Under the pieces are notes generated by a model that had not been told where the DNA came from, ran no database searches, and was given only the letters and a program-made list of their open reading frames with translations. A program made the translations under genes and the position numbers. Below are positions 1 through 8,326 of a stretch of DNA of 48,893 bases, one piece after another (positions within the stretch are counted from its first letter, which is position 1; each line of letters begins with the position of its first letter). This stretch comes from Clostridia bacterium. GTDB taxonomy: Bacteria > Bacillota > Clostridia > UBA1381. The stretch is taken from positions 1 through 48,893 of the forward strand of contig CAAEKO010000056.1 in NCBI GenBank assembly GCA_900756545.1, in the 5' to 3' direction.

Positions 1-229
1 AAATCTGCTCATTGTTTTCCGCCGGAACTTGCCGCTGATGCCGGACATAGCCGACCTTTCCCGCCGCGATTTCCTCTACCGCGATGGATACCGCTTTTTT
101 AGAATCACAGGCTACCAGCCCCTCGCCGCTTTCCCCGATCATCCGCGCGCGCTTGGCTGCCATGGCAACCAGCGTGTACCGGCTGTCCACGCATTTCGAA
201 AGTGTACTGATTCCTGGTTTAATCATCAT
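1..229 (-). CDS. rpoZ: RNA polymerase omega subunit (partial, 3' end outside window)
   Basis: Omega is the small RNA polymerase subunit that supports assembly of the beta' subunit. The visible 76 codons contain the family signature: a start resembling MIKPGISTLSK, then SRYTLVAMAAKRAR and later KAVSIAVEEI. The start is one of two adjacent ATG codons at 229 and 226; a GGAGAG Shine-Dalgarno lies about 10 bases upstream. The gene runs off the left edge, so its C-terminus is unseen. It follows gmk by 33 bp, which is the usual Firmicutes order yicC-remA-gmk-rpoZ, and is probably co-transcribed with it. The short length in view and the strong motif match leave little doubt. Confidence 0.9.
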   Translation of the reverse strand, partial: MMIKPGISTLSKCVDSRYTLVAMAAKRARMIGESGEGLVACDSKKAVSIAVEEIAAGKVGYVRHQRQVPAENNEQI

Positions 230-262
230 AATTATCGCTCTCCTTCAAAATCCCTGCTGCTT

Positions 263-859
263 TTAATAATTTTCCCGCAGCAACGTATTGATAAACTCAT
301 TATTTTTCTTTCTTGCGGATATTATATCCTTAATTTTGTTTACACATTCTTCCAGATTGTCGTTGACAACCACATGGTTGTATTTAAACGCTTGCTCAAA
401 CTCCCATCTTGCTGCGTCCAAACGCTTAACAATCTGCTCCGGCGTTTCCCTGCCCCGGGTAATCAGACGCTGCTTCAGCTCCGCCATAGAAGGCGGAACA
501 ATAAAGATTAGTACGGTTTCCGGCAGCATTTCCTTCACCTTCAAAGCGCCCTGGGCTTCAATTTCCAGAATCACATCCTTACCTTCATTCAGCATCTTTT
601 CTACACTGTCTTTGGGCGTTCCGTAATAATTCCCATTATAAATTGCCCATTCCAGCATCTGTTCATGAACAATTCTGTCCTTGAATTCCTGTTCGGATAT
701 AAAATAGTAGGTAACGCCGTCTACCTCGCTGGCCCGCTTATCCCGGGTCGTTGCAGAAATGGATAAAAACAAATCCTCCGTTTTTAGAAGCTCGCCGCAT
801 ACTGTGCCCTTGCCAGTACCGGAAGGCCCGGAAATCACAAATAAAGAACCTTTACTCAT
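263..859 (-). CDS. gmk: Guanylate kinase
   Basis: Guanylate kinase phosphorylates GMP (and dGMP) to GDP with ATP in the cytosol and is essential for guanine nucleotide supply. The P-loop GPSGTGKGT lies near the N-terminus, followed by the GMP-binding stretch with TTRDKRASEVDGVTYYF and then LEIEAQGA. At 198 residues it is close to the usual family length. I place the start at ATG 859 (MSKGSLFVISG), preceded by GGAGAG, rather than at the longer open frame starting at 889; the start overlaps the remA stop by 8 bases, which implies translational coupling. It lies in the yicC-remA-gmk-rpoZ cluster. Confidence 0.96.
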   Translation of the reverse strand: MSKGSLFVISGPSGTGKGTVCGELLKTEDLFLSISATTRDKRASEVDGVTYYFISEQEFKDRIVHEQMLEWAIYNGNYYGTPKDSVEKMLNEGKDVILEIEAQGALKVKEMLPETVLIFIVPPSMAELKQRLITRGRETPEQIVKRLDAARWEFEQAFKYNHVVVNDNLEECVNKIKDIISARKKNNEFINTLLRENY

Positions 860-1115
860 CCATACTCTCCTCTTCCCCGTCAATTTCATTCAGCCTGTGG
901 GCAACGGTTTCCGGCTGGATAGAAGACAAAATAACATGGCCGCTGTCGGTAATGATGACCGCTCGCGTCCGCCTGCCGTAGGTGGCGTTAATCAACGTCC
1001 CCTTATCCTCGGCCTCCCGTATAACACGCTTGATCGGCGCTGATTCGGGGCTGACAATCGCCACAAGCCGGCCTGCTGAAACCATGTTTCCGAAACCTAT
1101 GTTAATCAACTTCAT
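852..1115 (-). CDS. remA: RemA-family (DUF370) DNA-binding regulator
   Basis: RemA is a small ring-forming DNA-binding protein; in Bacillus subtilis it activates matrix and osmoprotection genes. The 87-residue product carries family hallmarks: MKLINIGFGNMV at the start, IVSPESAPIKR, and TYGRRTRAVIITDSGHVILS. The start at 1115 is chosen over an ATG three codons earlier because it matches family N-termini and sits 10 bases after AAGG. The stop overlaps the gmk start. Which genes it controls in this organism cannot be read from the window; the conserved position between yicC and gmk is typical for Firmicutes. Confidence 0.93.
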   Translation of the reverse strand: MKLINIGFGNMVSAGRLVAIVSPESAPIKRVIREAEDKGTLINATYGRRTRAVIITDSGHVILSSIQPETVAHRLNEIDGEEESMDE

Positions 1116-1138
1116 GAAGATCATCCCTTCTATCTATA

Positions 1139-2017
1139 CTACTCAATATTCTGTACCTGCTCCCGGAGCTTTTCAATTTCGCCTTTTAGCTCTACGACCA
1201 GCTTTGCAATTTCCAGATCACTCGCCTTAGATCCGGTGGTGTTCACTTCCCGGTTGATCTCCTGGATCAGGAAATCCAGCTTCCGGCCGGCCGGTTCGTT
1301 TTTATTCACAATCTCATAAAACTCGTCAAAGTGGCTGGTCAGCCGTACGGTTTCTTCGTTTACGGCCACCTTATCCGCAAAAATCGCTACCTCAGTCAAA
1401 ATTCTTCCTTCGTCAACCTCTCGGTCAGCCAGCAGCTCCTTGATTTTCGCATAAAGCTTTTCCTTATATTCTGCCACCGTCTGGGGGGAGCGTTCATCAA
1501 TTTTTTTGGCTAAGGTTTTCATATATTCAATTCTGGCTGTCAAATCGGCCTGGATACGCCGCCCCTCCCGTTCACGCATGGCGGTAAACATAGCCATAGC
1601 CGGCTCCAGCACCTTTTCTGTCAGCGTCCAGATTTCCTCCTGATCCTCTTCCCTGCGCTCCGTTTTAAAAATATCAGGATACCGGGCCACTGACATTACG
1701 GAAATGTCATCCCGCAGGCCAAACTTGTCCCGCAGGCTGTACAGTGCGTCGAGATAAGCCTTTGCCAGTTCCTCATTCAGGGTAATATCCCTGTCTGCTT
1801 CATCAAAGCTTTCAATGCAGATATAGATATCGACTTTTCCGCGTGAAATATATTTTGCCGCATATGTACGAATTCTTTCTTCTAAAAACGAATAATACCG
1901 CGGTACCTTGATAGAATAATCCGAATACCGGTGGTTTACTGATTTGATTTCCACAGTAATTTTCTTGCCGGATTCCACAGCCTCATGCCGCCCATATCCG
2001 GTCATGCTCTTGATCAC
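1139..2017 (-). CDS. yicC: YicC/YloC-family endoribonuclease
   Basis: YicC/YloC proteins are hexameric endoribonucleases reported to cleave structured RNAs. The 292-residue product shows the conserved N-terminus IKSMTGYGR, the SVNHRYSDYSIKVPR stretch, and the conserved C-terminal GRKLDFLIQEINREVNT with a final coiled coil. I favour a GTG start at 2017, giving the canonical VIKSMTGYG, over an ATG at 2038 that has no convincing ribosome-binding site; the choice is moderately secure. It is the first gene of the yicC-remA-gmk-rpoZ cluster and is transcribed divergently from rqcH across a palindromic intergenic region. Confidence 0.93.
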   Translation of the reverse strand: MIKSMTGYGRHEAVESGKKITVEIKSVNHRYSDYSIKVPRYYSFLEERIRTYAAKYISRGKVDIYICIESFDEADRDITLNEELAKAYLDALYSLRDKFGLRDDISVMSVARYPDIFKTERREEDQEEIWTLTEKVLEPAMAMFTAMREREGRRIQADLTARIEYMKTLAKKIDERSPQTVAEYKEKLYAKIKELLADREVDEGRILTEVAIFADKVAVNEETVRLTSHFDEFYEIVNKNEPAGRKLDFLIQEINREVNTTGSKASDLEIAKLVVELKGEIEKLREQVQNIE

Positions 2018-2127
2018 ATACTTCACCCACTTTACCATTATTCAAATTATTATATCATATTATTTTCAAAAAGAACATACTTATTTATTAATTTTTTTTA
2101 AATTTTTCGTTTATTTTACCAGCGGCC

Positions 2128-2164
2128 TATGGTATAATATCAGCAAAGCTGATATTATACCATA
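2128..2164. promoter_or_regulatory. Perfect 17-bp palindrome with TATAAT on both strands, between yicC and rqcH
   Basis: Two 17-base arms (2128-2144 and 2148-2164) are exact reverse complements around an AAA centre. Each arm contains TATAAT, so a -10 box can be read outward in both directions: at 2133-2138 on the plus strand toward rqcH and at 2154-2159 on the minus strand toward yicC. The -35 matches are weak (TTTATT at 2110-2115 on the plus strand with a 17-bp spacer). It could be an operator overlapping divergent promoters. An RNA hairpin is also possible, but there is no GC-rich stem or U-tract to make it a terminator. Confidence 0.5.
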
Positions 2165-2198
2165 ACAATAGAACTACAAATTTGGAGGTTTTTGCTCT

Positions 2199-3950
2199 AT
2201 GGCATTCGATACAATAGCCATTGCCTGTCTTGCAGAAGAGTTTCGGGAAACTATTCTGAACGGCAGGATAGATAAAATATACCAGCCGGAGCGGGATGAA
2301 ATCCTGCTTGGGGTCCGCACATTTAGCAGCCACTACCGGCTTGTGCTGTCCGCCAACGCTGCCTATCCCCGGGTACATTTCACCCAGGTACAGAAGGAAA
2401 ACCCAAAAACGCCGCCCATGTTCTGCATGCTGCTGCGCAAACATTTGTCCAGCGGGAAAATTATCGGAATCACGCAGCCCGACGGGGAGCGTATACTGTG
2501 CTTTGACATCGAGTCTTATAACGAGCTTGGCGATCTGACTGCAAAACACCTGATTTTAGAGCTTATGGGGCGGCATTCCAATATCATTCTAACTAATGAA
2601 AACATGCAGGTTATTGATTCGGTAAAGCACGTGGATTTCACCGTAAGCTCCGTACGCCAGATCATGCCCGGCCTGCCTTACCAGGCGCCGCCGTCCCAGG
2701 GCAAGCCCGCAGTTTTGTCAGACACGGTTGAAAACGCCGCGTTTGATTTTTCCCAGACGGGACAGCGCGCGGACAAAGCAGTCATGGCCGCTGTGGCCGG
2801 AATCAGCCCAGCGCTTGCCCGGGAAGCCGTTTACCGCGCAACCGGACGCAGCGACAGCCTGTGCGCCGAACTGACGGACGGCCAGAAAAACGCCGTTATC
2901 CAATATATCCTAACTCTACGAAGCCAGCCTTTCCATCCCTGCCTGATTACAGACGCAGCCTCCGGCAAGGTTATGGATTTTTCAGCGCTGGATATTCGCC
3001 AGTACGAAAATGCCGCTCAAGTACAGCGCTTTGACAGCCTGAACAATATTTTAGAGCAGTATTTCCAAACAAAGGATGCTGGAGAACGGATGAAGCAAAA
3101 AAGCGCAAGCCTTGTCAAGCTTCTGCATACCAATTTAGAGCGACTGTCCAAAAAGCTGGTTATCCAGAAAAATACACTGGAGGACGCGAAAAACAAAGAC
3201 CGATACAAAATATATGGCGATCTGCTGACCGCAAGCCTTTATCAAATCGGGGATAAGCAGAAAAGCGTCACCGTACAGAATTATTATGAGGAAGGAATGC
3301 CGCTGGTCACAATCCAGTTAGACCCGGCCCGTTCGCCCTCTCAGAACGCCCAGCGGTATTATAAGCTGTATAATAAGGCAAAAAACGCAGAAATCGAGGT
3401 AGCCAAGCAGATGGAAAATACCGCCGCAGAAATCGATTATCTGGAATCCACGCTGATGATTCTGGAGAACTGCCGCACGGAATCCGATCTGAACGCCGTC
3501 CGGCAGGAGCTGGCAGAACAGGGATATATCAAACGCCGCGGACAGCCACAGAAAACCAAGCAGCAGTCTTCCGCCGCAAAGCCTATGCATTTTGTAAGCA
3601 GCGATGGCTTTGATATTTATGTAGGCCGGAACAATACGCAGAATGATAATCTGACTCTCCGTTTCGCCAATTCCCAGGATATCTGGTTTCACACAAAAAA
3701 AATTCATGGCTCCCATGCCGTTATAAAGCTGGGAATCAACAAGGACGTCCCCGCGCGGACGCTGACGGAGGCTGCTACACTGGCCGCGTATTTTTCAAAG
3801 GCTCGCAATTCCTCCCAGGTACCTGTGGACTATACCACGATCAAAAATGTCCGCAAGCCCAACGGCGCGAAACCGGGCATGGTGATTTATGATTACTATA
3901 ATACAATCTATGTGACGCCCGCCCTCCTTGATCTGGAAAAGAAAGATTAA
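2199..3950 (+). CDS. rqcH: RqcH, NFACT-family ribosome quality control protein (Rqc2 homologue)
   Basis: RqcH binds obstructed 50S subunits carrying peptidyl-tRNA and recruits tRNA-Ala to add C-terminal alanine tails that mark nascent chains for proteolysis. The 583-residue product begins MAFDTIAIACLAEEF, as the family does. It has an NFACT-N domain, a central coiled coil (about residues 290-430), and a C-terminal NFACT-R (DUF814) domain with DGFDIYVGRNNTQND and DIWFHTKKIHGSHAVI. It has GGAGG upstream of ATG 2199. Older annotation calls such proteins fibronectin-binding protein FbpA. It is the only gene on the plus strand in this part and ends at a shared bidirectional terminator. Confidence 0.95.
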   Translation: MAFDTIAIACLAEEFRETILNGRIDKIYQPERDEILLGVRTFSSHYRLVLSANAAYPRVHFTQVQKENPKTPPMFCMLLRKHLSSGKIIGITQPDGERILCFDIESYNELGDLTAKHLILELMGRHSNIILTNENMQVIDSVKHVDFTVSSVRQIMPGLPYQAPPSQGKPAVLSDTVENAAFDFSQTGQRADKAVMAAVAGISPALAREAVYRATGRSDSLCAELTDGQKNAVIQYILTLRSQPFHPCLITDAASGKVMDFSALDIRQYENAAQVQRFDSLNNILEQYFQTKDAGERMKQKSASLVKLLHTNLERLSKKLVIQKNTLEDAKNKDRYKIYGDLLTASLYQIGDKQKSVTVQNYYEEGMPLVTIQLDPARSPSQNAQRYYKLYNKAKNAEIEVAKQMENTAAEIDYLESTLMILENCRTESDLNAVRQELAEQGYIKRRGQPQKTKQQSSAAKPMHFVSSDGFDIYVGRNNTQNDNLTLRFANSQDIWFHTKKIHGSHAVIKLGINKDVPARTLTEAATLAAYFSKARNSSQVPVDYTTIKNVRKPNGAKPGMVIYDYYNTIYVTPALLDLEKKD

Positions 3951-3978
3951 AAGCATAAATATATAGCTAACGAAAAGA

Positions 3979-4007
3979 AACCGCGCGGCGTAAAGCCGCG
4001 CGGTTTT
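3979..4007. terminator. Bidirectional terminator between rqcH and the murE-argB fusion
   Basis: A 9-bp GC stem (CCGCGCGGC, loop GTAAA, GCCGCGCGG at 3981-4003) is followed by TTTT on the plus strand and, read on the minus strand, by a TTTCTTTT tract. It therefore serves both convergent genes. The TAA stop of the fusion gene (4006-4008) lies in the plus-strand T-tract, so the two transcription units end almost on the same base. Confidence 0.9.
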
Positions 4008-6366
4008 ATCTGCCAATGGTCGTCCCGATCTTCCGGGGCGTCACAAAATTGGATACCAAATTATATTTCACAGTACCATTCAGAATAACGACCTCCTGCA
4101 CGCCGTTTTCAATGGATTTCACGCAATTATTGAGCTTAGGAAGCATTCCGCCCCCAATAAAGCCGTTTTCCAGCAACGACTTTGCCTTAGCGACGTCCAG
4201 ATAATGTACCAGGGTCTTGTCGTTGTTCACATCCAGCAATATCCCGTCCACATCCGTGATAAACACCAGCGAGTCCGCTCCCAGGCTTTCCGCCAGCGCC
4301 AAAGCCGCATCATCGGCATTTACGTTTAGGGTTTCTCCATTTTCCCCGGAAGAAATCGGAGAAATAACCGGCACATATTCCGCGTCTAAAAGAAGCTTCA
4401 GCGCGGTATTATCAATAGCTTTTATCTCGCCTACAAATCCAACGTCCCCTTCCGGGACTGTTTTTTTCTCAGCTGTAATCAGATCGGCGTCCTTGCCGGA
4501 CAGCCCTACGGCATTGACCTTACTATTTTTCAGTCCTTGCACAATAGTCTTGTTAACCGCGCCGGAAAGCGCCATTTCTACAATCCCGATGCTTTGTGCG
4601 TCTGTGACCCGGTAGCCGCCAATAAATTTCGTTTCGACGCCCCGTTCGGCAAGCATCTTTGAAATCTTCTTACCGCCGCCGTGAACAACCACGACCCGGG
4701 CGCCAACCATTTTCAGCAGGGAAATGTCCTCAAAAATATTCTGGATCAGCGTATTGTTCTCCAGCACACTGCCGCCCAGCTTGACTAAAACCGTCTTGTT
4801 ATACAGCTTACGAAAAGCCGGCAGGATGTCCTGAAAGCTTCGGATTTTTTCCGCCGCGTCCTTGTCGTGGTCTACGTCGTATTCCTTCAGGAATTTCAGG
4901 GTATATTCCACATCCGAGGGACAAGGAATATATTCAATTCCCCTTTTCTGCCTGGTTTCGTTGCCCTTGCCCGTAATCAGGACAATGCTGTTTTCATCTC
5001 CCGCCGCGAAGACCGCCCGGCGGATCGCTTCGCCCCGGTCGGTAATAATTTCATACGGACAGCCTTCCGCCTTCACATGTACCGCGATTTCTCTACAGAT
5101 GTCTAGCACCGGCTCCTCGCCCGGGTCCTCCTCTGTCAGGAACACCTTGTCCGAGTATTTCCCAGAAAGCATTCCTAAATCATGCCGCCGCTGGTATGCC
5201 TTTTTCCCCGGGCACCCAAACACCGTATATATTTTCCGGCCCGGGAATTCCTTTAAAACTGATTCATATAAATTCTCAAAGCTCATTTTATTGTGGGCGT
5301 AATCCACGATGACGACTACCTTGCTGTCCACATTCGTATAAATTTCCATCCGCCCGGATGAACGTGCCTTCATCAACCCCACATACATATAGTGCTGGGG
5401 GATTTCCAAGGCGGAGCAAATGGCAATAGCCGCCAGCGCGTTCTGGACATTGAACAGCCCCGGAATCGTCAGCACAAACTCGCCGGTAAACGCAGGTGTT
5501 CTAACCATGAACGCCGTATCATTGCCCACCTTGTGAATATCATAAGCATAAATATCCGCGTCCTTGTTTTCAGCGGAAAACGTGATGATCCGCCGTGCCT
5601 TGCGGGCCGCCCGGAGAACATCCTCCCCCCGCAGAGTATCCAGACTGACACAAGCGGTTTTTGACTGGGCAAACAGCGCCAGCTTGGATTGGAAATAATC
5701 CTCAAAATCCGGATGCTCTACCGCGCTGATGTGGTCGTCACCGATATTCAGATAGCATCCCACGTCAAAGGTCACCCCAGCCACCCGGCCGTATTTCAGC
5801 GCCTGGCTGGACACCTCCATAGTAAGATAATCAATTTTGCTGTCTGCCGCATTTTTGAAATGGGTGTGCAGATCCACAGGCTCCGGCGTTGTTAGATGCG
5901 ATTCCATGTTCACCACGCCGTCATAGGTGTCAATAGAAGAAATAATCGCACTCTGCGGCTTTTTTTCATCCTTTAAGTATTCGTCCAGAATGTACTTAAC
6001 GAAATAGGCGGTGGTAGACTTGCCCTTTGTACCAGTAATGCCGATAAGGTTCAGCTTTTCCCAGACGTTTTCAAAAAACAGATTGACCAGATACCCCATT
6101 GCTTTGCGGATATCGCTGACTAAAATATATCCGCATTCCACGTCATATTTTGTTTCCGACACATAACAGCAGGCTCCGGCGTTGATGGCATTCTGCAAAT
6201 ATTCCGTTTTAAAATGGGCGCCCTTGCAGATAAACAAGGTTCCAGGCTTAATATCTTTCGAATTATAGGAAATATGCCGGATCACATCTCGGCCGTTTAT
6301 TTTCGTCTCCGTGACCAGGCCTTGCTTTTCTAAAAGCGCCGCATAATCATCTAAATTATAAAACAT
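4006..6366 (-). CDS. MurE-type Mur ligase fused to acetylglutamate kinase (ArgB) domain
   Basis: A 786-residue protein made of two complete enzymes. Residues 1 to about 490 are a MurE-type ligase, which adds the third residue to UDP-MurNAc-L-Ala-D-Glu: P-loop GTKGKST at 112-118, MEVSSQAL near 183, DYAHN near 355, GKGNETRQ near 466. The loop that is DNPR in diaminopimelate-specific MurE is EEDPGEE here (about 412-418), which argues for a residue other than meso-DAP, probably L-Lys. Residues about 523-786 form an ArgB domain with KLGGS, HGGGKKI (562-568), GLSGKDADL (621-629), NVNADDAA (671-678), ITDVDGIL and GGMLPK, so all catalytic signatures remain. There is no stop or frameshift between the halves. 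The ATG at 6366 has AGGAGGG upstream and overlaps the racemase by 11 bases. Each half is family-certain; the joint role is unknown. Confidence 0.9.
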   Translation of the reverse strand: MFYNLDDYAALLEKQGLVTETKINGRDVIRHISYNSKDIKPGTLFICKGAHFKTEYLQNAINAGACCYVSETKYDVECGYILVSDIRKAMGYLVNLFFENVWEKLNLIGITGTKGKSTTAYFVKYILDEYLKDEKKPQSAIISSIDTYDGVVNMESHLTTPEPVDLHTHFKNAADSKIDYLTMEVSSQALKYGRVAGVTFDVGCYLNIGDDHISAVEHPDFEDYFQSKLALFAQSKTACVSLDTLRGEDVLRAARKARRIITFSAENKDADIYAYDIHKVGNDTAFMVRTPAFTGEFVLTIPGLFNVQNALAAIAICSALEIPQHYMYVGLMKARSSGRMEIYTNVDSKVVVIVDYAHNKMSFENLYESVLKEFPGRKIYTVFGCPGKKAYQRRHDLGMLSGKYSDKVFLTEEDPGEEPVLDICREIAVHVKAEGCPYEIITDRGEAIRRAVFAAGDENSIVLITGKGNETRQKRGIEYIPCPSDVEYTLKFLKEYDVDHDKDAAEKIRSFQDILPAFRKLYNKTVLVKLGGSVLENNTLIQNIFEDISLLKMVGARVVVVHGGGKKISKMLAERGVETKFIGGYRVTDAQSIGIVEMALSGAVNKTIVQGLKNSKVNAVGLSGKDADLITAEKKTVPEGDVGFVGEIKAIDNTALKLLLDAEYVPVISPISSGENGETLNVNADDAALALAESLGADSLVFITDVDGILLDVNNDKTLVHYLDVAKAKSLLENGFIGGGMLPKLNNCVKSIENGVQEVVILNGTVKYNLVSNFVTPRKIGTTIGR

Positions 6367-7069
6367 ATGCCCTCCTTAATTTTCCCCCGCATTGCAAAAT
6401 CGCTTCCTCACACAATACATCCAGTGCGTCCACATAGTAGTCGCTGAGACGATGGGTTTCTTTAAAACAGGACAGCTCCGTACAGGCCAGCACTGCCGCC
6501 TGGCATCCGCTTTCCTTTAAAAACGCGTCTATCCTGGAAAAATCCGCAATGCTGCCGTCTAATCCTTTTTTTACCTGATTATAAATAATATCCATCACAA
6601 TTTTCTGAATTTCTGCAGGGGGTGTTACACAATCCAGCCCTAACCGTTCGCATTCCCAGGCGTAGATTCCTGAATGTACGGTTCCGTCTGTTGCCAGTAC
6701 GCCGATTTTGGCGATCCCCGTGTTTTTCTCCCGGATGTGCTCTACTGTCCGCCGCACCATGTGGATAACCGGCACGTCTACCTGATCCTGCAAGTCCTGC
6801 CAAAAATAATGAGAGGTGTTGCAGGGAATGGCAATGACGTCCGCACCGTTTTGGGCAAGCATTTTTGCATCTGCCAGAAGCCTGGAAAAAACCTCCGCCG
6901 TGTCCCCGGTCCGAATAGCTGCAGTTCTGTCCGGCATGCTGGCATGATTCAGGATAATCATATCGATATGCTCCTGGTCGCAGGCGGCCTCTGTCCTGTC
7001 GATAATCCGTTTATAAAAAACCTGAGTCGCCAGCGGCCCCATACCGCCGATCACACCTAAAACTTTCAT
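6356..7069 (-). CDS. Aspartate/glutamate racemase family protein
   Basis: PLP-independent racemases of this family interconvert L- and D-aspartate or glutamate with two cysteines. Both are present: the PCNTSHY motif in the first half and the ACTEL motif in the second. The N-terminus MKVLGVIGGMGPLAT is the classic RacX/RacD form. I use ATG 7069, 8 bp after the ligase stop, with GAGGAGG upstream; a longer open frame to 7132 would overlap the ligase and lacks support. The product is 237 residues. Its position between a D-aspartate ligase homologue and a Mur ligase argues for aspartate racemase, providing D-Asp for a peptidoglycan branch; substrate choice is inference. Confidence 0.9.
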   Translation of the reverse strand: MKVLGVIGGMGPLATQVFYKRIIDRTEAACDQEHIDMIILNHASMPDRTAAIRTGDTAEVFSRLLADAKMLAQNGADVIAIPCNTSHYFWQDLQDQVDVPVIHMVRRTVEHIREKNTGIAKIGVLATDGTVHSGIYAWECERLGLDCVTPPAEIQKIVMDIIYNQVKKGLDGSIADFSRIDAFLKESGCQAAVLACTELSCFKETHRLSDYYVDALDVLCEEAILQCGGKLRRAYVL

Positions 7070-7077
7070 GGTCCTCC

Positions 7078-8286
7078 TCATTTCCCCAGATATTTTCTGA
7101 ATTTTACAAAGTGTCCAAGCTGAGATTTCCATAGGCGCAGACGGCGTTCTAAATCGTCATCCGGTTTAAAATGCAAGGGGTTAACATATTTCCCGGCCTT
7201 GATAAGCCGCTTCATCCGAACTTTATATTCCGGCGCATATTTGAATGCCACGCCCTTGGGCACAACCATCCATAAATGCTCATTCCGGGCAAAATCCTCC
7301 TCCAAATGCTTGTTGTACAGACAATCGTCCACGATCAGCTTCGCAATATTATGCCCGGAGCCGGTGACATAGAAATTGCTTCGCCCCTGTCGGGTATTGA
7401 TCTCAAAGGCTTTATATTTGTTGTCCCGGACGTCATACTTGATATCAAAGTTTGAAAACCCAACATAGCCGATGGCTTCCAGCAAATTGCGGAACTTTGC
7501 CATCAGCTCGTCCTCATATTCTGTGATGATCACGGCATGATTACCGATACCGTAAGGTGTGTGTTCCTCCAAAAGCACATGCCCCAGACACATCATCTTC
7601 ACCTTGGCATAGCGGTCGGAATAGCTGGTCAACACCCGCATATAGGTGTCGTCGCCAGGAATAAATTCCTGAATAATCATGTTGTCTCCGTAGCCTGCGG
7701 CATAGGTTTTCATTACCGCCATTTCCAGCTCTGCCAGAGTATCCAGCTTGAATACTTTTTTCTGCCCCACAAATTTATGCCTGTAATATTCCACCTGATC
7801 TGCCGGCTTCAGGATGTACGGCGGCTCAAAAGGAATGTTCAGTTTACCCACATCCCGCGGAGTGCAGATGTAGGTGCGCGGGAAGTCGATCCCCATTTTT
7901 TCACACAGGGCATAGAACCGCTGCTTGTCCATCAACTCCTCCAAAAAAGCATAATCTGCATAAGGGAGGATGATATTTTTCCGAAAATCCTCTTTATTCT
8001 GGGCAAGACACTTCACATAGCTGTCCCCGCAGCCAATCGCGATGATCTTTTTGTCCCGGTGCTGCTCCGCAAAATTATTAAGGGTTTTGTGAAAGATTTC
8101 CTTTGTATCCAGATCGGCTACCTCTGTGAAATCAATCATTTTGCTTTTATAACACGGGCCGTAAACCGCCTTGCCGAACGCCTTAGACTTTACCTTATAC
8201 TCCTCATAAAACGCCCGCGCGACGCTGTAAACATTAATATCGTTTCCAAACAGGACAGGAATAAACTCTTTTTCCACAAACTCCAT
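7078..8286 (-). CDS. ATP-grasp ligase, D-aspartate ligase (Asl)-like
   Basis: The 402-residue product resembles Asl of Enterococcus faecium, an ATP-grasp enzyme that activates the beta-carboxyl of D-Asp and joins it to the L-Lys side chain of UDP-MurNAc-pentapeptide. The N-terminus EFIPVLFGNDINVYSVAR resembles that family as I remember it. ATP-grasp elements follow: PPYILKPAD, IIQEFIPGDDTYMRVL, and the metal-binding stretch KAFEINTRQGRSNFY. I chose ATG 8286, which has AAGG 9 bases upstream, over a GTG at 8295. It is the first gene of a unit with the racemase and the MurE-ArgB fusion. Other ATP-grasp peptide ligases cannot be excluded, but the adjacent racemase supports D-Asp. Confidence 0.82.
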   Translation of the reverse strand: MEFVEKEFIPVLFGNDINVYSVARAFYEEYKVKSKAFGKAVYGPCYKSKMIDFTEVADLDTKEIFHKTLNNFAEQHRDKKIIAIGCGDSYVKCLAQNKEDFRKNIILPYADYAFLEELMDKQRFYALCEKMGIDFPRTYICTPRDVGKLNIPFEPPYILKPADQVEYYRHKFVGQKKVFKLDTLAELEMAVMKTYAAGYGDNMIIQEFIPGDDTYMRVLTSYSDRYAKVKMMCLGHVLLEEHTPYGIGNHAVIITEYEDELMAKFRNLLEAIGYVGFSNFDIKYDVRDNKYKAFEINTRQGRSNFYVTGSGHNIAKLIVDDCLYNKHLEEDFARNEHLWMVVPKGVAFKYAPEYKVRMKRLIKAGKYVNPLHFKPDDDLERRLRLWKSQLGHFVKFRKYLGK

Positions 8287-8326
8287 CTTTTTCACCCTTC
8301 ATCTTCCAAATTTACATACATTATCA

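Noticed and set aside
8293..8295. GTG start for the D-aspartate ligase gene
   Set aside because: The Shine-Dalgarno AAGG lies directly against this GTG; the ATG at 8286 has proper spacing.
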